Shown: positions 25,202 to 34,013 of the stretch, in pieces
How positions within the stretch are numbered: the stretch's first letter is position 1
Layout of the letters: every line of letters begins with the position of its first letter
Assembly: GCF_900115805.1 (NCBI RefSeq)
Contig: NZ_FOXU01000002.1
Span: forward strand, 477,092-541,091
Reading direction: 5' to 3'
Length of the DNA stretch: 64,000 bases
Source of the DNA: Psychrobacillus psychrotolerans
Lineage (GTDB): Bacteria > Bacillota > Bacilli > Bacillales_A > Planococcaceae
Made by a program: the position numbers and the translations under genes
Notes under the pieces: model-generated
The model's database searches: none
The model's input: only the letters and a program-made list of their open reading frames with translations
Told to the model about the DNA's origin: nothing

Positions 25202-25642
25202 ATGACAAAAAAAGGTTATATCTTAATGGATTCTGGTGAAAAAATTGAATTTGATCTATTCCCAAATGAGGCACCAAACACAGTTGCAAACTTTGAAGAG
25301 TTAGCAAACAGCGAATTCTATAACGGAGTAGTATTCCACCGTGTAATTCCTGGTTTCGTAAGTCAAGGTGGAGACCCAACTGGTACAGGTATGGGCGGTA
25401 GCGGCAAAAACATTAAATGTGAAACAGCTGGAAACCCACACAAACACCAAGCAGGAAGCCTTTCAATGGCACATGCTGGTAAGGACACTGGTTCTAGCCA
25501 ATTCTTTATCGTACACGCACCTCAACCACATTTAGATGGTGTTCATACTGTTTTCGGTCAAGTTACAAGTGGACTTGAAGTAGCAAAAGCTATGAAAAAT
25601 GGCGCTAAAATGGAAAAAGTAGAAGTTTTCGACGCTGAATAA
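25202..25642 (+). CDS. ppiB: Peptidyl-prolyl cis-trans isomerase, cyclophilin type
   Basis: 146 aa, cytoplasmic (no signal peptide). Cyclophilin motifs are present: [19 protein letters not shown] (catalytic Arg in FHR), then [19 protein letters not shown] and [11 protein letters not shown]. It catalyses proline isomerisation in protein folding. GGAGTG precedes the ATG. Codon choice looks like that of a well-expressed gene. Monocistronic, ended by a strong bidirectional terminator. Confidence 0.94.
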   Translation: MTKKGYILMDSGEKIEFDLFPNEAPNTVANFEELANSEFYNGVVFHRVIPGFVSQGGDPTGTGMGGSGKNIKCETAGNPHKHQAGSLSMAHAGKDTGSSQFFIVHAPQPHLDGVHTVFGQVTSGLEVAKAMKNGAKMEKVEVFDAE

Positions 25643-25696
25643 GAAAACTGAAAGACGCCGCTTTACAGCGCAAAGCATACTCTTTCTTGAAACAAG

Positions 25697-25734
25697 CAAA
25701 AAGCAGCTCCCCAATAATTGGGGAGCTGCTTTTT
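25697..25734. terminator. Bidirectional terminator between ppiB and the DUF5808 gene
   Basis: Long perfect stem AAAAAGCAGCTCCCCAAT / ATTGGGGAGCTGCTTTTT with a 1-3 nt loop as drawn and A and T runs on both flanks. It serves ppiB rightward and the GntR-DUF5808 operon leftward. Confidence 0.92.
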
Positions 25735-25735
25735 C

Positions 25736-26842
25736 TTATAATAAAAATGATATGCCGAATATAAGTAGAAGAGGCACGAGTAAAACAATCCAACTTATAG
25801 GATGAGCAAAATTTAAAGTCCAACCTACACCAAATCGCTTTTCTACCATAATACTTGGATCGTTTTTGTTCAGATAAAACATCCCGCCCTTCCAGTATCG
25901 GTCCTCGTCAACAGCTATCTTGTTATCTATGGCTGGACTGTTTTCTTCTACTTTTAATCGGGATCCACTTTGTCCTACTTTAATTGCATAAATGCCAACA
26001 ACTGCAAATGTTAGTATTAAGAAAGTTAGAGGGAGAGCCCACATGATAAGTGGTGAGGATATCTCGGGATGAATCGTCTGCAAGTGAAAATAGCCCAACA
26101 TTAGCGTTATTCCAATAGTGATAAAGAGCGCTAACAAACTCGTATATTTCCGAAATGCTAGTTGCTGCACAAGTGAAGCTTTTTTATTGGCTGGATTAAG
26201 GCGAACTCCCGAAAATTTCATACCTTCACTCATCATAAGGAACATACCTTGCATCACAAGTAAAATAAGTGGCAGTGCAACTACACTGAAATATGTTTTT
26301 TCGCTGAACGCGTCTGCTTCTCCTGTAGGTCCCCAGTGAGTAGGAATCATCTCTGGCATTTGGTCATATTTCATAAATGTATAAATGATTAAACCTATAG
26401 TAACAAACATAGGAATGATAAAGAGTACACGGGGTATTAGTTTGAGCTTTTCCTGAAACTTTACATCTATTACTCTCACTTCACTTTTCCCTATTAACCA
26501 CCCTTGTGTTTCTTTTAGTCTTTTCATTCGAAGATGCATCATAAAATAATAGCCAATGCTCACAAACAAAGTTGTAAACTGAACTCCTACACTCACTAAA
26601 GCTAACGTTTCTTCTGCTGGTTTTTGAGTTAAGGCCCACCAGAGATAGACCAAAAAAATAATCATTCCGAACGTTAGTACAACCGTCGTATACGTATTTT
26701 TTAATTTTATCACCACTGAATCTTTTGTATGACTATCTGGTATATACACGCCAAATGCTTCTGTTGGCTTTAGAAATTTCGGCATAAATGCTTGTAAAAT
26801 AGTTATAAATAATAGGATGAATCCAAAGAGTGCAATAATCAT
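25736..26842 (-). CDS. DUF1648/DUF5808 multi-pass membrane protein
   Basis: 368 aa with about eight membrane segments. A DUF1648-type unit is visible around the fifth segment (MPEMIPTHWGPTGEADAF), and the C-terminal DUF5808 block DRYWKGGMFYLNKNDPS... precedes the last helix. Proteins of this type occur in SdpI-like immunity contexts and beside GntR regulators in Bacillales; no activity is proven. Its ATG overlaps the GntR stop (4-nt overlap), so the two are translationally coupled. It is probably the effector gene of that regulator. Confidence 0.8.
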   Translation of the reverse strand: MIIALFGFILLFITILQAFMPKFLKPTEAFGVYIPDSHTKDSVVIKLKNTYTTVVLTFGMIIFLVYLWWALTQKPAEETLALVSVGVQFTTLFVSIGYYFMMHLRMKRLKETQGWLIGKSEVRVIDVKFQEKLKLIPRVLFIIPMFVTIGLIIYTFMKYDQMPEMIPTHWGPTGEADAFSEKTYFSVVALPLILLVMQGMFLMMSEGMKFSGVRLNPANKKASLVQQLAFRKYTSLLALFITIGITLMLGYFHLQTIHPEISSPLIMWALPLTFLILTFAVVGIYAIKVGQSGSRLKVEENSPAIDNKIAVDEDRYWKGGMFYLNKNDPSIMVEKRFGVGWTLNFAHPISWIVLLVPLLLIFGISFLL

Positions 26843-27228
26843 TCTTTCCCCTCCTCAATATTCTGTACGAGCTTGCGTACCATCTCTACTAGTTCTTCTT
26901 CTGAGAGCTTTCGAACTAATCCCTCTGTAATAATTGGTCGTAGCTGAGCTTCAAGTTTTTGCTTTTCTTCCTCTGTTGCCTTCGGAATACCACTTGGTCG
27001 AATAATTACACCTGATTTTGCCACTATTTGTATAAACTCTTTTTCCTCTAGATAGTGATATGTCTTATTTACTGTATGCATATTCATCCCAAGATCACTC
27101 GCAAACGCTCTAACAGACGGTAGCGAGTCACCTGGCTTTAACTCACCTCGTACTATACCTTCCATAAGTTGGTGTGCCAGCTGCAAATAGATGGGGACAT
27201 CAGAATTAGATTCTATTTCAATAAACAT
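26839..27228 (-). CDS. GntR family regulator, YtrA subfamily
   Basis: 129 aa. The N-terminal GntR winged helix is clear: PIYLQLAHQLMEGIVRGELKPG, LPSVRAFASDLGMNMHTVNKTYHYLEE, and the wing ending IIRPSG. Only about 50 residues follow, the short helical tail of the YtrA type rather than a FadR or HutC effector domain. YtrA-type proteins usually repress operons of ABC transporters and membrane proteins. GGGAGGG precedes the ATG. Two exact operator-like repeats lie upstream (27247-27287), and a matching site lies before the ABC operon at 56.4 kb. Confidence 0.88.
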   Translation of the reverse strand: MFIEIESNSDVPIYLQLAHQLMEGIVRGELKPGDSLPSVRAFASDLGMNMHTVNKTYHYLEEKEFIQIVAKSGVIIRPSGIPKATEEEKQKLEAQLRPIITEGLVRKLSEEELVEMVRKLVQNIEEGKE

Positions 27229-27246
27229 GAAGTCGCCCTCCCTTAT

Positions 27247-27287
27247 TTTGTTCTATATATAGCATAACACATTTGTTCTATATATAG
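27247..27287. promoter_or_regulatory. Tandem operator-like repeats of the GntR operon
   Basis: TTTGTTCTATATATAG occurs twice exactly (27247-27262 and 27272-27287), 25 bp apart, each holding the palindrome CTATATATAG. The second copy extends to TGTTCTATATATAGTAGA (27274-27291), identical over 18 bp to the reverse complement of 56418-56435. The downstream copy includes a TGnTATATA extended -10 for leftward transcription. Confidence 0.75.
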
Positions 27288-27303
27288 TAGAGCAAACAAC
27301 AAT

Positions 27304-27335
27304 AAAAAAATCCTACTTAGAATCTAAGTAGGATT
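27304..27335 (-). terminator. Terminator of dsdA
   Basis: Perfect stem AATCCTACTTAGA / TCTAAGTAGGATT (27309-27321, 27323-27335), followed leftward by a run of seven U residues (27304-27310). Confidence 0.9.
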
Positions 27336-27345
27336 GATATTTAGT

Positions 27346-28647
27346 TCAAAAGAGATATTGTTTTCCTTTTTCATAATAGATTTGCATTTCCTGAGAAGGA
27401 ACCATTCCTCCGCCAGTTGCCCAAACTATATGAGTAGTTTTTTTCAAGGGTACTCCTTGTGTTGTTAAATGAATTGGTCCTGTCATGCCCGCAAGTGCAG
27501 ACGGTTCTAATAGAATATTCTCTGTGTCAGCCAATAAAGCTAAAAGCTCATAAAGTGTTTTATCTTTAATCGTGAAGCTTCCACTTATGAGCTGCTCCAA
27601 CGTTTTTCCTACAAACCCTGATGGTCGACCTACAGCCAGTCCATCTGCAACTGTTTTGTTATCAAGGCCGATATCAGCTACTGAAATATTTTCATGTAAT
27701 CCGGTCATTAAACCAAGTAGCATGCAAGGGGAGTTCGTAGGCTCTGCAAAAAAGCACTGCACATAGTCCCCGAATATTAGTTTTAGTCCAAACGCCACTC
27801 CTCCTGGCCCACCACCAACTCCACAAGGCAAATATACGAAAAGCGGATGTTCGGCGTCGACAATGATTTGCATTTGTTCTAGTTGAGTTTTCAACCTACT
27901 TGCTGCAACAGCATATCCGACAAATAAATCGATGGAATTTTCGTCGTCGATAAAAAAGCACTTTGAATCTTTCTCCGCCTGTTTCCTACCTTCCTTCACC
28001 GCAATACTATAGTCAAAGTCATACTCTACAACCGTTACTCCTTTTGAACGAAGCATATCTTTTTTCCATTGTTTCGCATCACTAGACATATGCACAGTTA
28101 CTCGAAATCCTAATTTGGCACTAATTATTCCTATGCTTAGTCCAAGATTTCCAGTAGAACCTACTGCAATCGAGTAATTTGAGAAAAACTGTCTAAATCT
28201 ATCGGTTGAGAGAATAGCATAATCATCTGTTTCTTCCAATAAACCTTCTCGCATCGCAAGTTGCTCTGCAATTTTAAGCACCTCATAAATACCACCACGG
28301 GCCTTTATAGATCCTGAAATTGGTAAGGCATTATCACATTTTAACAGCAATTCTCCATCAAACTCTGTATGAAAGAATTTCTTTATGGAAGATTCCATTG
28401 TAGGGATTTTCACAAGTGGAGACTCAATAATCCCCTTTGCTTTTGCTGTTTCTGGAAAAGCAATACATAAATAAGATGCAAAGCGATCTAAACGATCGCT
28501 TGCATCTTGAACCATTTCAGCAGTAACAGAAACATTTTTTAATGCCTCTTCTGAATCTATTTTATTTGGATTAAACCATATTATTTCTTCTTTCCTTTGC
28601 ATCTTGGAGATTAAGGGAAATTTCATTTCTAATTGTTGGTTATTCAT
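27346..28647 (-). CDS. dsdA: D-serine ammonia-lyase (D-serine dehydratase)
   Basis: 433 aa, fold-type II PLP enzyme converting D-serine to pyruvate and ammonia. The PLP lysine is K115 in SGSIKARGG; the phosphate-binding Gly loop GSTGNLGLS and the [10 protein letters not shown] segment are present, and length matches DsdA (about 440 aa). Typical DsdA features such as the N-terminal EEIIWFNPN are clear. It starts 15 nt after a GNAT gene stop, so the two form an operon. It is a second gene for D-amino acid handling in this window, with no operator like that of the 16-22 kb island. Confidence 0.93.
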   Translation of the reverse strand: MNNQQLEMKFPLISKMQRKEEIIWFNPNKIDSEEALKNVSVTAEMVQDASDRLDRFASYLCIAFPETAKAKGIIESPLVKIPTMESSIKKFFHTEFDGELLLKCDNALPISGSIKARGGIYEVLKIAEQLAMREGLLEETDDYAILSTDRFRQFFSNYSIAVGSTGNLGLSIGIISAKLGFRVTVHMSSDAKQWKKDMLRSKGVTVVEYDFDYSIAVKEGRKQAEKDSKCFFIDDENSIDLFVGYAVAASRLKTQLEQMQIIVDAEHPLFVYLPCGVGGGPGGVAFGLKLIFGDYVQCFFAEPTNSPCMLLGLMTGLHENISVADIGLDNKTVADGLAVGRPSGFVGKTLEQLISGSFTIKDKTLYELLALLADTENILLEPSALAGMTGPIHLTTQGVPLKKTTHIVWATGGGMVPSQEMQIYYEKGKQYLF

Positions 28648-28662
28648 CGTTGTAAACCCTTT

Positions 28663-29109
28663 CTATTCTAAGCTCAACACATGCGTAGTATCCGGAGAGC
28701 GCTCGTCAAATTTAAACCCGTTAGCACGGTAAAATGAATCTGCCTTTGCGGACTCTGTTTTAGTTGTTATTTCCTTAAAGTGACCTTTGGCATTTTCAGA
28801 AACCACTTTCAACAGTTCGCTTCCTATACCCTTTCGACGATGCTCAGGTAATGTATAAAATCGATATAGTCTTGCGGAGTTGTCAGCTTCACTAGCAGTA
28901 TTTTTAAACAAACCACCTAGTGCTACTAGTTCATCTTCATCCCATGCCCCATAAATTGCCTCTCCTTGTTCGCTGAAGCGATGTGTCCCGTCTTCATATT
29001 CGGAAGCTAATCTGGATACAAAACGATACCCTTCCTTTTCACTTTCTTGAATTAGTTTGGATACGTTGACTGCGTTCAAATCTGAAATATTTTTCACTTC
29101 GATTGACAT
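28663..29109 (-). CDS. GNAT family N-acetyltransferase
   Basis: 148 aa, a single GNAT domain. Motif A is LYRFYTLPEHRRKGIGSELLKVV, with the RRKGIG acyl-CoA pyrophosphate loop, and motif B ends near SFYRANGF. Substrate unknown. GGAGG precedes the ATG. It is the first gene of an operon with dsdA; the pairing could mean acylation of a related amino acid, but that is a guess. Confidence 0.85.
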   Translation of the reverse strand: MSIEVKNISDLNAVNVSKLIQESEKEGYRFVSRLASEYEDGTHRFSEQGEAIYGAWDEDELVALGGLFKNTASEADNSARLYRFYTLPEHRRKGIGSELLKVVSENAKGHFKEITTKTESAKADSFYRANGFKFDERSPDTTHVLSLE

Positions 29110-29364
29110 ATACGTTCCTCCATTCTATTTTTGAAAAATGAACTCTTTGTTACTTTCTATATAGGAAGGCAAATCCCCTCTATATGTTTAATATATTACC
29201 ATAATCCATGCTTTATACTGTCCTGCTTAGTATACGTCATTTTCAACCGGGGTTTATTTTGGTGTTTCTGTTGAAGCAAGTAAAATCACTGTATCGTTTA
29301 CTTATAGCAGAACTTATGGGGAACATTAACGTTCCTATATTAAATTAACCAGAGGAGTGAGACG

Positions 29365-29541
29365 ATGGGATTTTGGTATTTCTTAATACTATTCGTAGGA
29401 ATATTTTTAGTAATTAAAGGGCTACTTGGAAACAAAAAATTCATTTTAATAGTTGTTGGACTATTATGTATTGCGTTATCAATATTTATGTTTTCTCCAG
29501 GAAGTACTGAAATCATTTCAGAAATATTCCATTTAAATTAG
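29365..29541 (+). CDS. Small (58-aa) two-helix membrane protein
   Basis: An open frame of 58 codons plus stop. The ATG follows AGAGGAG by 8 nt, a strong site. The protein begins MGFWYFLILFVGIFLVIKGL, has a second hydrophobic helix (about residues 26-44) after a GNKK turn, and ends in a short polar tail SPGSTEIISEIFHLN. The composition and the ribosome site suggest a true gene, although no family is recognised. The 255-bp gap upstream holds only a weak dyad GGAAC...GTTCC near 29321-29336. Confidence 0.65.
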   Translation: MGFWYFLILFVGIFLVIKGLLGNKKFILIVVGLLCIALSIFMFSPGSTEIISEIFHLN

Positions 29542-29594
29542 AGGTCGGTAGTTTGAAGTCGTGCTCGTGGAAAGGATTTTCATATCTATTAAAT

Positions 29595-29630
29595 AAGCCC
29601 ATGCTAGTAATTAGCATGGGCTTTCGTTTA
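29595..29630. terminator. Terminator between the 58-aa gene and trhO
   Basis: Perfect stem AAGCCCATGCTA / TAGCATGGGCTT (29595-29606, 29612-29623) with a 5-nt loop. Short U-rich sequence follows on both strands, so it can serve both convergent genes. Confidence 0.8.
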
Positions 29631-30578
29631 TTATTTTATAGCAGCTAATCTAGCTTCTACTTCTTCTTCAGATAATTTATGTTCTACGATGTAACGATTG
29701 CGTGGATGCTCGCGGCATTCGTCCGAACAGCTGCGCAGATACTTATGTTCGTTTTCTTCTGAGCAAAGAATTTTGTCATTACAATCAGGATTTGCGCAGT
29801 TTACATAACGCTCACATGGCTCCCCTGTGAAATGGTCTTTACCAACCACGACATGCTCTACCTGGTTTACCGGGACAGCGATACGCTCATCGAATACGTA
29901 CATTTGTCCATCCCAAAGTTGTCCACGTACTTCTGGATCCTTGGCGTAAGTTGCAATTCCACCATGTAGTTGACCTACACCCTCAAAGCCTTCTCTTACT
30001 AACCATCCTGAGAATTTTTCACAGCGTATTCCGCCAGTACAATACGTAAGTACTTTTTTACCTTCGAACATTTCTTTGTTTTCAATCATCCAGTCTGGTA
30101 GGTCCCGGAAGTTGCGAATTTCTGGACGAATCGCACCACGGAAATGTCCTAGATCGAATTCATAATCATTACGAGCATCAATGACAACAGTATCCTCTGC
30201 CTGCATTTGTTCGAAAAACTCTTTTGGAGAAAGGTATTGTCCTGTTATTTCATTTGGATTAATATCGTCCGCTAATCCTAAATGCACAATCTCTTTTTTA
30301 GGACGTACATGCATTTTTTTAAAGGCATGTCCTTCTGCTTCATCTATTTTATACACCATGTCAGCAAATCGTTCGTCTGCCTTCATCATGTTCATGTATG
30401 CCTCAGTTTGTTCAATCGTACCTGAACAAGTTCCGTTTATACCTTCGTCTGATACTAAAATACGCCCTTTTAACCCGATTTCCTTACATGCTGCAAGATG
30501 TTCTTGCGCAAATGTTACTGGATCTTCAATCGGGACATATTTATAGTAAAGTAATACTCTGTATGCATTTGTGTCCAT
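29631..30578 (-). CDS. trhO: tRNA uridine-34 hydroxylase TrhO (rhodanese family, UPF0176)
   Basis: 315 aa. An N-terminal acylphosphatase-like domain (about 1-100, with [16 protein letters not shown]) is followed by a rhodanese domain with active-site loop C180-TGGIRC and a cysteine-rich C-terminus ([12 protein letters not shown]...CSDEC, about 262-285) typical of the Bacillus YbfQ group. TrhO makes 5-hydroxyuridine at the tRNA wobble position using O2. A GGTGGAG site precedes the ATG. Monocistronic. Confidence 0.92.
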   Translation of the reverse strand: MDTNAYRVLLYYKYVPIEDPVTFAQEHLAACKEIGLKGRILVSDEGINGTCSGTIEQTEAYMNMMKADERFADMVYKIDEAEGHAFKKMHVRPKKEIVHLGLADDINPNEITGQYLSPKEFFEQMQAEDTVVIDARNDYEFDLGHFRGAIRPEIRNFRDLPDWMIENKEMFEGKKVLTYCTGGIRCEKFSGWLVREGFEGVGQLHGGIATYAKDPEVRGQLWDGQMYVFDERIAVPVNQVEHVVVGKDHFTGEPCERYVNCANPDCNDKILCSEENEHKYLRSCSDECREHPRNRYIVEHKLSEEEVEARLAAIK

Positions 30579-30877
30579 TTTTTACTCCACCTTTTCTAAT
30601 TTTGTCCACCGTATAATATACCAAAAAAAATAGCAAATGTTAAATAGATTGTTTCTTTTTAAAATTTAAAAAGCAACTCAAAGACTTGAGATAGAAAGTT
30701 TAAATTCTCTTTTAGGTACTCTGTTTAATAGTAGAGCCACCATATACTGTATTTAAGCAGTTTGGTGTGAAGGTTTTACAGTACTTGTAGAGAATCTAAT
30801 ATAGTGGCAGTGAGTTTATTTAAAATAATTTACCGAGTAGATAATAACAATTTCCAGAAGTAGGTGACCTTAATATT

Positions 30878-31645
30878 ATGTTAGCATCCAAAAGCATTTT
30901 AAATACCTGGATGAAGTTTGATGATTTCCCCATGGAGACATTGACAAAAGTTTGGTTTTACCACAAAAATAGCGTTACAAAACAAAGAGATGTTTCTCTT
31001 ATGAGAGAACACCGGCATCAATTTGGTTTATCGGGTAATTGCTTTGACCTTGCATTTCTGTTACTTGATGAATTTAAAAAGGATGGTATCACTGCCTATC
31101 CGATAGGCCATAACTTAAATACCCCTCATGCTCATGTTGCAGTCATCGCTTTAGATGAGTTAGGTAACCGTTTCTTTTGTGATTTAGGAGACCAATGGTT
31201 AAGACCAATCTTAATAGATACCGACACCCAAGAATATACTGATGAAAAACTCAATGGTTTTTTTCCAGCAGCAACGATTCAAGTGAAACCAAGCAAACGC
31301 GGTATAGAGATCCTTTACCACAGACCAAATGGGAAAATATCGAATCAGGTATTTGATACTAAACCAATAGAAATGAATTACTTTATGCAAGCCGCCGAGT
31401 TCTCTCAAAACTTTATTAAGCCGCGACCTTTATTAGAATGTAGAACTCCTTTTAAAAATGAAATTGCACATTGGGAATTCTATAACTGGGAAAGTTTTTT
31501 AAGTACAAGTGAGGGGTTGTTTAATGAACCGAAGTTGCATTCAATAGAAGATTGGGCTGAAAAAATAAATGATATAACTGGTTATGATCTGCAGTTTTTA
31601 GTGGATGTCCTAAAGCAATACAAGGAATTATCTACCCTGGAATAA
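30878..31645 (+). CDS. NAT-like (papain-fold) protein with Cys-His-Asp triad
   Basis: 255 aa, not a standard arylamine N-acetyltransferase, but it shows a plausible NAT/transglutaminase-type triad: C55 in SGNCFDLAFLLLDE, H86 in HAHVAVIALDELG, and D102 in RFFCDLGDQW. The 16-residue His-Asp distance is close to that of NATs (HxxxLV...VDVGFG). The C-terminal half is divergent. Possible acyltransferase or peptidase, unproved. The 299-bp gap upstream (30579-30877) is AT-rich with no clear promoter or RNA element. AGGTGA lies about 11 nt before the ATG. Confidence 0.65.
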   Translation: MLASKSILNTWMKFDDFPMETLTKVWFYHKNSVTKQRDVSLMREHRHQFGLSGNCFDLAFLLLDEFKKDGITAYPIGHNLNTPHAHVAVIALDELGNRFFCDLGDQWLRPILIDTDTQEYTDEKLNGFFPAATIQVKPSKRGIEILYHRPNGKISNQVFDTKPIEMNYFMQAAEFSQNFIKPRPLLECRTPFKNEIAHWEFYNWESFLSTSEGLFNEPKLHSIEDWAEKINDITGYDLQFLVDVLKQYKELSTLE

Positions 31646-31741
31646 TAGAATTTTAGTATATCGTATCTCCATCAAAAAGATTAAGTTGAGCTCCATAGGT
31701 AAGGCGTTAGAATATGTTTATGCTATTTACGGGAGCATAAC

Positions 31742-31783
31742 AAAAAACGAACAAGCAAGCATATGAATGCCTCTTGTTCGTTT
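31742..31783 (-). terminator. Terminator of the ugp operon
   Basis: Stem AAACGAACAAG (31745-31755) / CTTGTTCGTTT (31773-31783) with a 17-nt loop that can itself pair (GCAT/ATGC). A U run follows leftward (31742-31747). It lies beyond the ugpB stop. Confidence 0.85.
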
Positions 31784-31795
31784 ATATATTCTTGT

Positions 31796-33163
31796 CTATT
31801 TTGTTTTATTGGCAATTTCTATCGCACGATTGGTACCTTCTGCAGCTGCATCTAGCGCTTCCTGAGCATCCATTCCTTGGTATAGATTTTCAAGAGCCGT
31901 TACAATCTGTTGACGTGATTCAGGAAATACCGATATTAGAGCACCTTGTGTTGCAATAGAAGGCTCAGTGCTTTGCAATTGATCTACAGTAACTTTTAAC
32001 TGTGGTGTAACCTCCCATGCATCTTTGACGTTTTGCTCTTCATATGCAGATGGGTTAATGGCGAAGTACCCTGTTTCTAAGTGCCATCTTGCTTGAATCT
32101 CTGGCGTAGTTAAGTATTTCATAAATTCCCAAGCTGCTTCTTGTTCTGCTTCTGCAATTCCTTTAGACATCCATAGGGATGCACCACCAATAACAACACC
32201 ATTACGTTTTACTTCGTCTGCGTATGGAATATATGCTGCTCCTACTTCAAAAGGAGCGTTATCAATAATACCTTTTACCCCTGCAGAGGAATCCATATAC
32301 ATTGCAACTTTTCCAGATTGGAATGCTGCGCGAATATCATCCCAATTTGTTCCAAAGTTCCCGAAAGTTCCTGCTTTGTTCATCGTGTCTAAAAAATTGA
32401 AGGCATTTAGTCCTTCTGGTCCATTGAAAGTAGCTTCTGTTGCATCACCAGCACGACCATTTTCTTCATTTACATATAGACCACCTTGCGTAGCAACTAA
32501 CTCTTCAAAAAACCATCCATATGTCAGCATGGAGAAACCTTTCATATCATCTGTTTTCAATTTTGCAGCTGCATCAATAACCTCCGAAAATGTTTCTGGA
32601 GCTTTTTCTGGATCCAGACCAGCCGCTTTAAATGCATCTTTGTTATAAAGCATTACGGGTGTTGATGAGTTAAATGGCATAGAGTATAACTGATCATCTA
32701 CCGTGTAGTAATTTAATATATTTTCTTCCAGCTGAGAAAGGTCATATTTGTCTTTATCGATAAAATTCTGGATTGGCTCTATAAAGCCACTATCAATCAT
32801 ATATTTTGTTCCTACTTCAAATACCTGCGTTATGGCTGGGGCATCTTTTGTACCTCCAACACTACGAAGCTTCGTTAATGATTCTTCATATGACCCTTGG
32901 AATTCTGCCTGCACTTCATATTTATCCTGAGATGCATTAAAATCTGCAACAATAGCATCTAAAGAAGTCTGACCTGCTCCAGACATTGCATGCCAAAAGG
33001 AAATAACTGTTTTGCCTTCTTCAGTGGTAACTACTTCTTTTTCTGTTTCTCCCTCATTACCATCCTTTTCAGACGAACTACTATCACTGTTGGTACATGC
33101 TACTAAAGCAAAAAGACTAAGTAATAATAAAGCTAAAAATCCAAATTTAGATGATTTCCTCAT
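31796..33163 (-). CDS. ugpB: Glycerol-3-phosphate ABC transporter, substrate-binding lipoprotein
   Basis: 455 aa extracellular solute-binding protein. A lipobox LVAC places the lipidated cysteine at C23, followed by a Ser-rich linker. The mature part is a family 1 (MalE/UgpB-type) binding protein, with VISFWHAMSGAGQTSLDAIV and the C-terminal GTNRAIEIANKTK. The UgpB call comes from sequence style plus context: last gene of a ugpCAEB set beside a divergent glycerophosphodiesterase. A sugar substrate cannot be excluded from the sequence alone. Confidence 0.86.
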   Translation of the reverse strand: MRKSSKFGFLALLLLSLFALVACTNSDSSSSEKDGNEGETEKEVVTTEEGKTVISFWHAMSGAGQTSLDAIVADFNASQDKYEVQAEFQGSYEESLTKLRSVGGTKDAPAITQVFEVGTKYMIDSGFIEPIQNFIDKDKYDLSQLEENILNYYTVDDQLYSMPFNSSTPVMLYNKDAFKAAGLDPEKAPETFSEVIDAAAKLKTDDMKGFSMLTYGWFFEELVATQGGLYVNEENGRAGDATEATFNGPEGLNAFNFLDTMNKAGTFGNFGTNWDDIRAAFQSGKVAMYMDSSAGVKGIIDNAPFEVGAAYIPYADEVKRNGVVIGGASLWMSKGIAEAEQEAAWEFMKYLTTPEIQARWHLETGYFAINPSAYEEQNVKDAWEVTPQLKVTVDQLQSTEPSIATQGALISVFPESRQQIVTALENLYQGMDAQEALDAAAEGTNRAIEIANKTK

Positions 33164-33200
33164 AATTAACGTACACCTCTTTTTTAGTTTTGAACAACCG

Positions 33201-34013
33201 TTATTTTAGAGCTCCTTGCGTTAACCCTTTTTGTAATTGCTTTTGACCTAAAAATAATAATAGTAGTGTTGGTATGATTACTACAATTACTCCTGCCATA
33301 ACCACCCCCCATTCTGTTGCTACTTCTTGCGATTGAAGTTGCTTCAAACCGATTTGGACGGTACGAACCGAGTTATTGGTTGTCACTAAAAGTGGCCATA
33401 AATACATATTCCATGTTGTCAAAAACCCATAAGCCCCTAATGTAACAAGACTTGTTTTTGAAACAGGTAATACTACTCGAAAGAAAAATCCAAACTTACT
33501 CAATCCTGCTATTTGCGAAGCCTCATGAAGTTCTTTTGGAATAGTCTTAAAATGTTGTCTCAGTAAAAATGTCCCAAATGCTAAAGCAAAAAACGGCAAT
33601 GTCATTCCTTGATAAGTATTAATCCAATCTAGTTTTTGGATGGTGAAAAAGTTTGGAATCATCGTCGCTTCCCACGGAATCATCATTGTCGAGATAAATA
33701 AGAAAAAGATAAAGTCTCTACCCTTAAACGAGATAAAAACAAATGCATATGCAGCCAAGCTACAAACAACTAACTGACCAAGCATTACTCCCAGTGAAAC
33801 GACAAAACTATTGATCAGGTAATTAAATAAAGGAAGCCGATCAAACACCTTTACATAATTATCAAGACTAAAGGTAGATGGTAGTAACTTTCCAGATAAA
33901 ATCTCTCCACCAGTCATGAAACTTATCATAAATGCGTATATGATGGGGAAAAACATAATAATTGATGTAACAATCAATAAGAAATAAAGAATTAGCTTTT
34001 TCCATACCCTCAT
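33201..34013 (-). CDS. ugpE: Glycerol-3-phosphate ABC transporter permease UgpE
   Basis: 270 aa with six membrane segments and the inner-membrane EAA loop ELHEASQIAGLSKFGFFFRVVLP (about residues 165-187) that docks on the ATPase. MalG/UgpE family. Its ATG overlaps the ugpA stop by 4 nt (ATGA), so translation is coupled; a 37-nt gap separates it from ugpB. Role: one half of the membrane channel. Confidence 0.88.
   Translation of the reverse strand: MRVWKKLILYFLLIVTSIIMFFPIIYAFMISFMTGGEILSGKLLPSTFSLDNYVKVFDRLPLFNYLINSFVVSLGVMLGQLVVCSLAAYAFVFISFKGRDFIFFLFISTMMIPWEATMIPNFFTIQKLDWINTYQGMTLPFFALAFGTFLLRQHFKTIPKELHEASQIAGLSKFGFFFRVVLPVSKTSLVTLGAYGFLTTWNMYLWPLLVTTNNSVRTVQIGLKQLQSQEVATEWGVVMAGVIVVIIPTLLLLFLGQKQLQKGLTQGALK

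Noticed and set aside
29321..29336. LexA (SOS) box before the 58-aa gene
   Set aside because: GGAAC and GTTCC are present but GAAC and GTTC are separated by 6 bp, not the 4 bp of the Bacillus SOS box.
30579..30877. Riboswitch or structured RNA before the NAT-like gene
   Set aside because: Short partial complementarities (GCCACCATATA against TATAGTGGC) are seen but no consistent fold, known motif or terminator.
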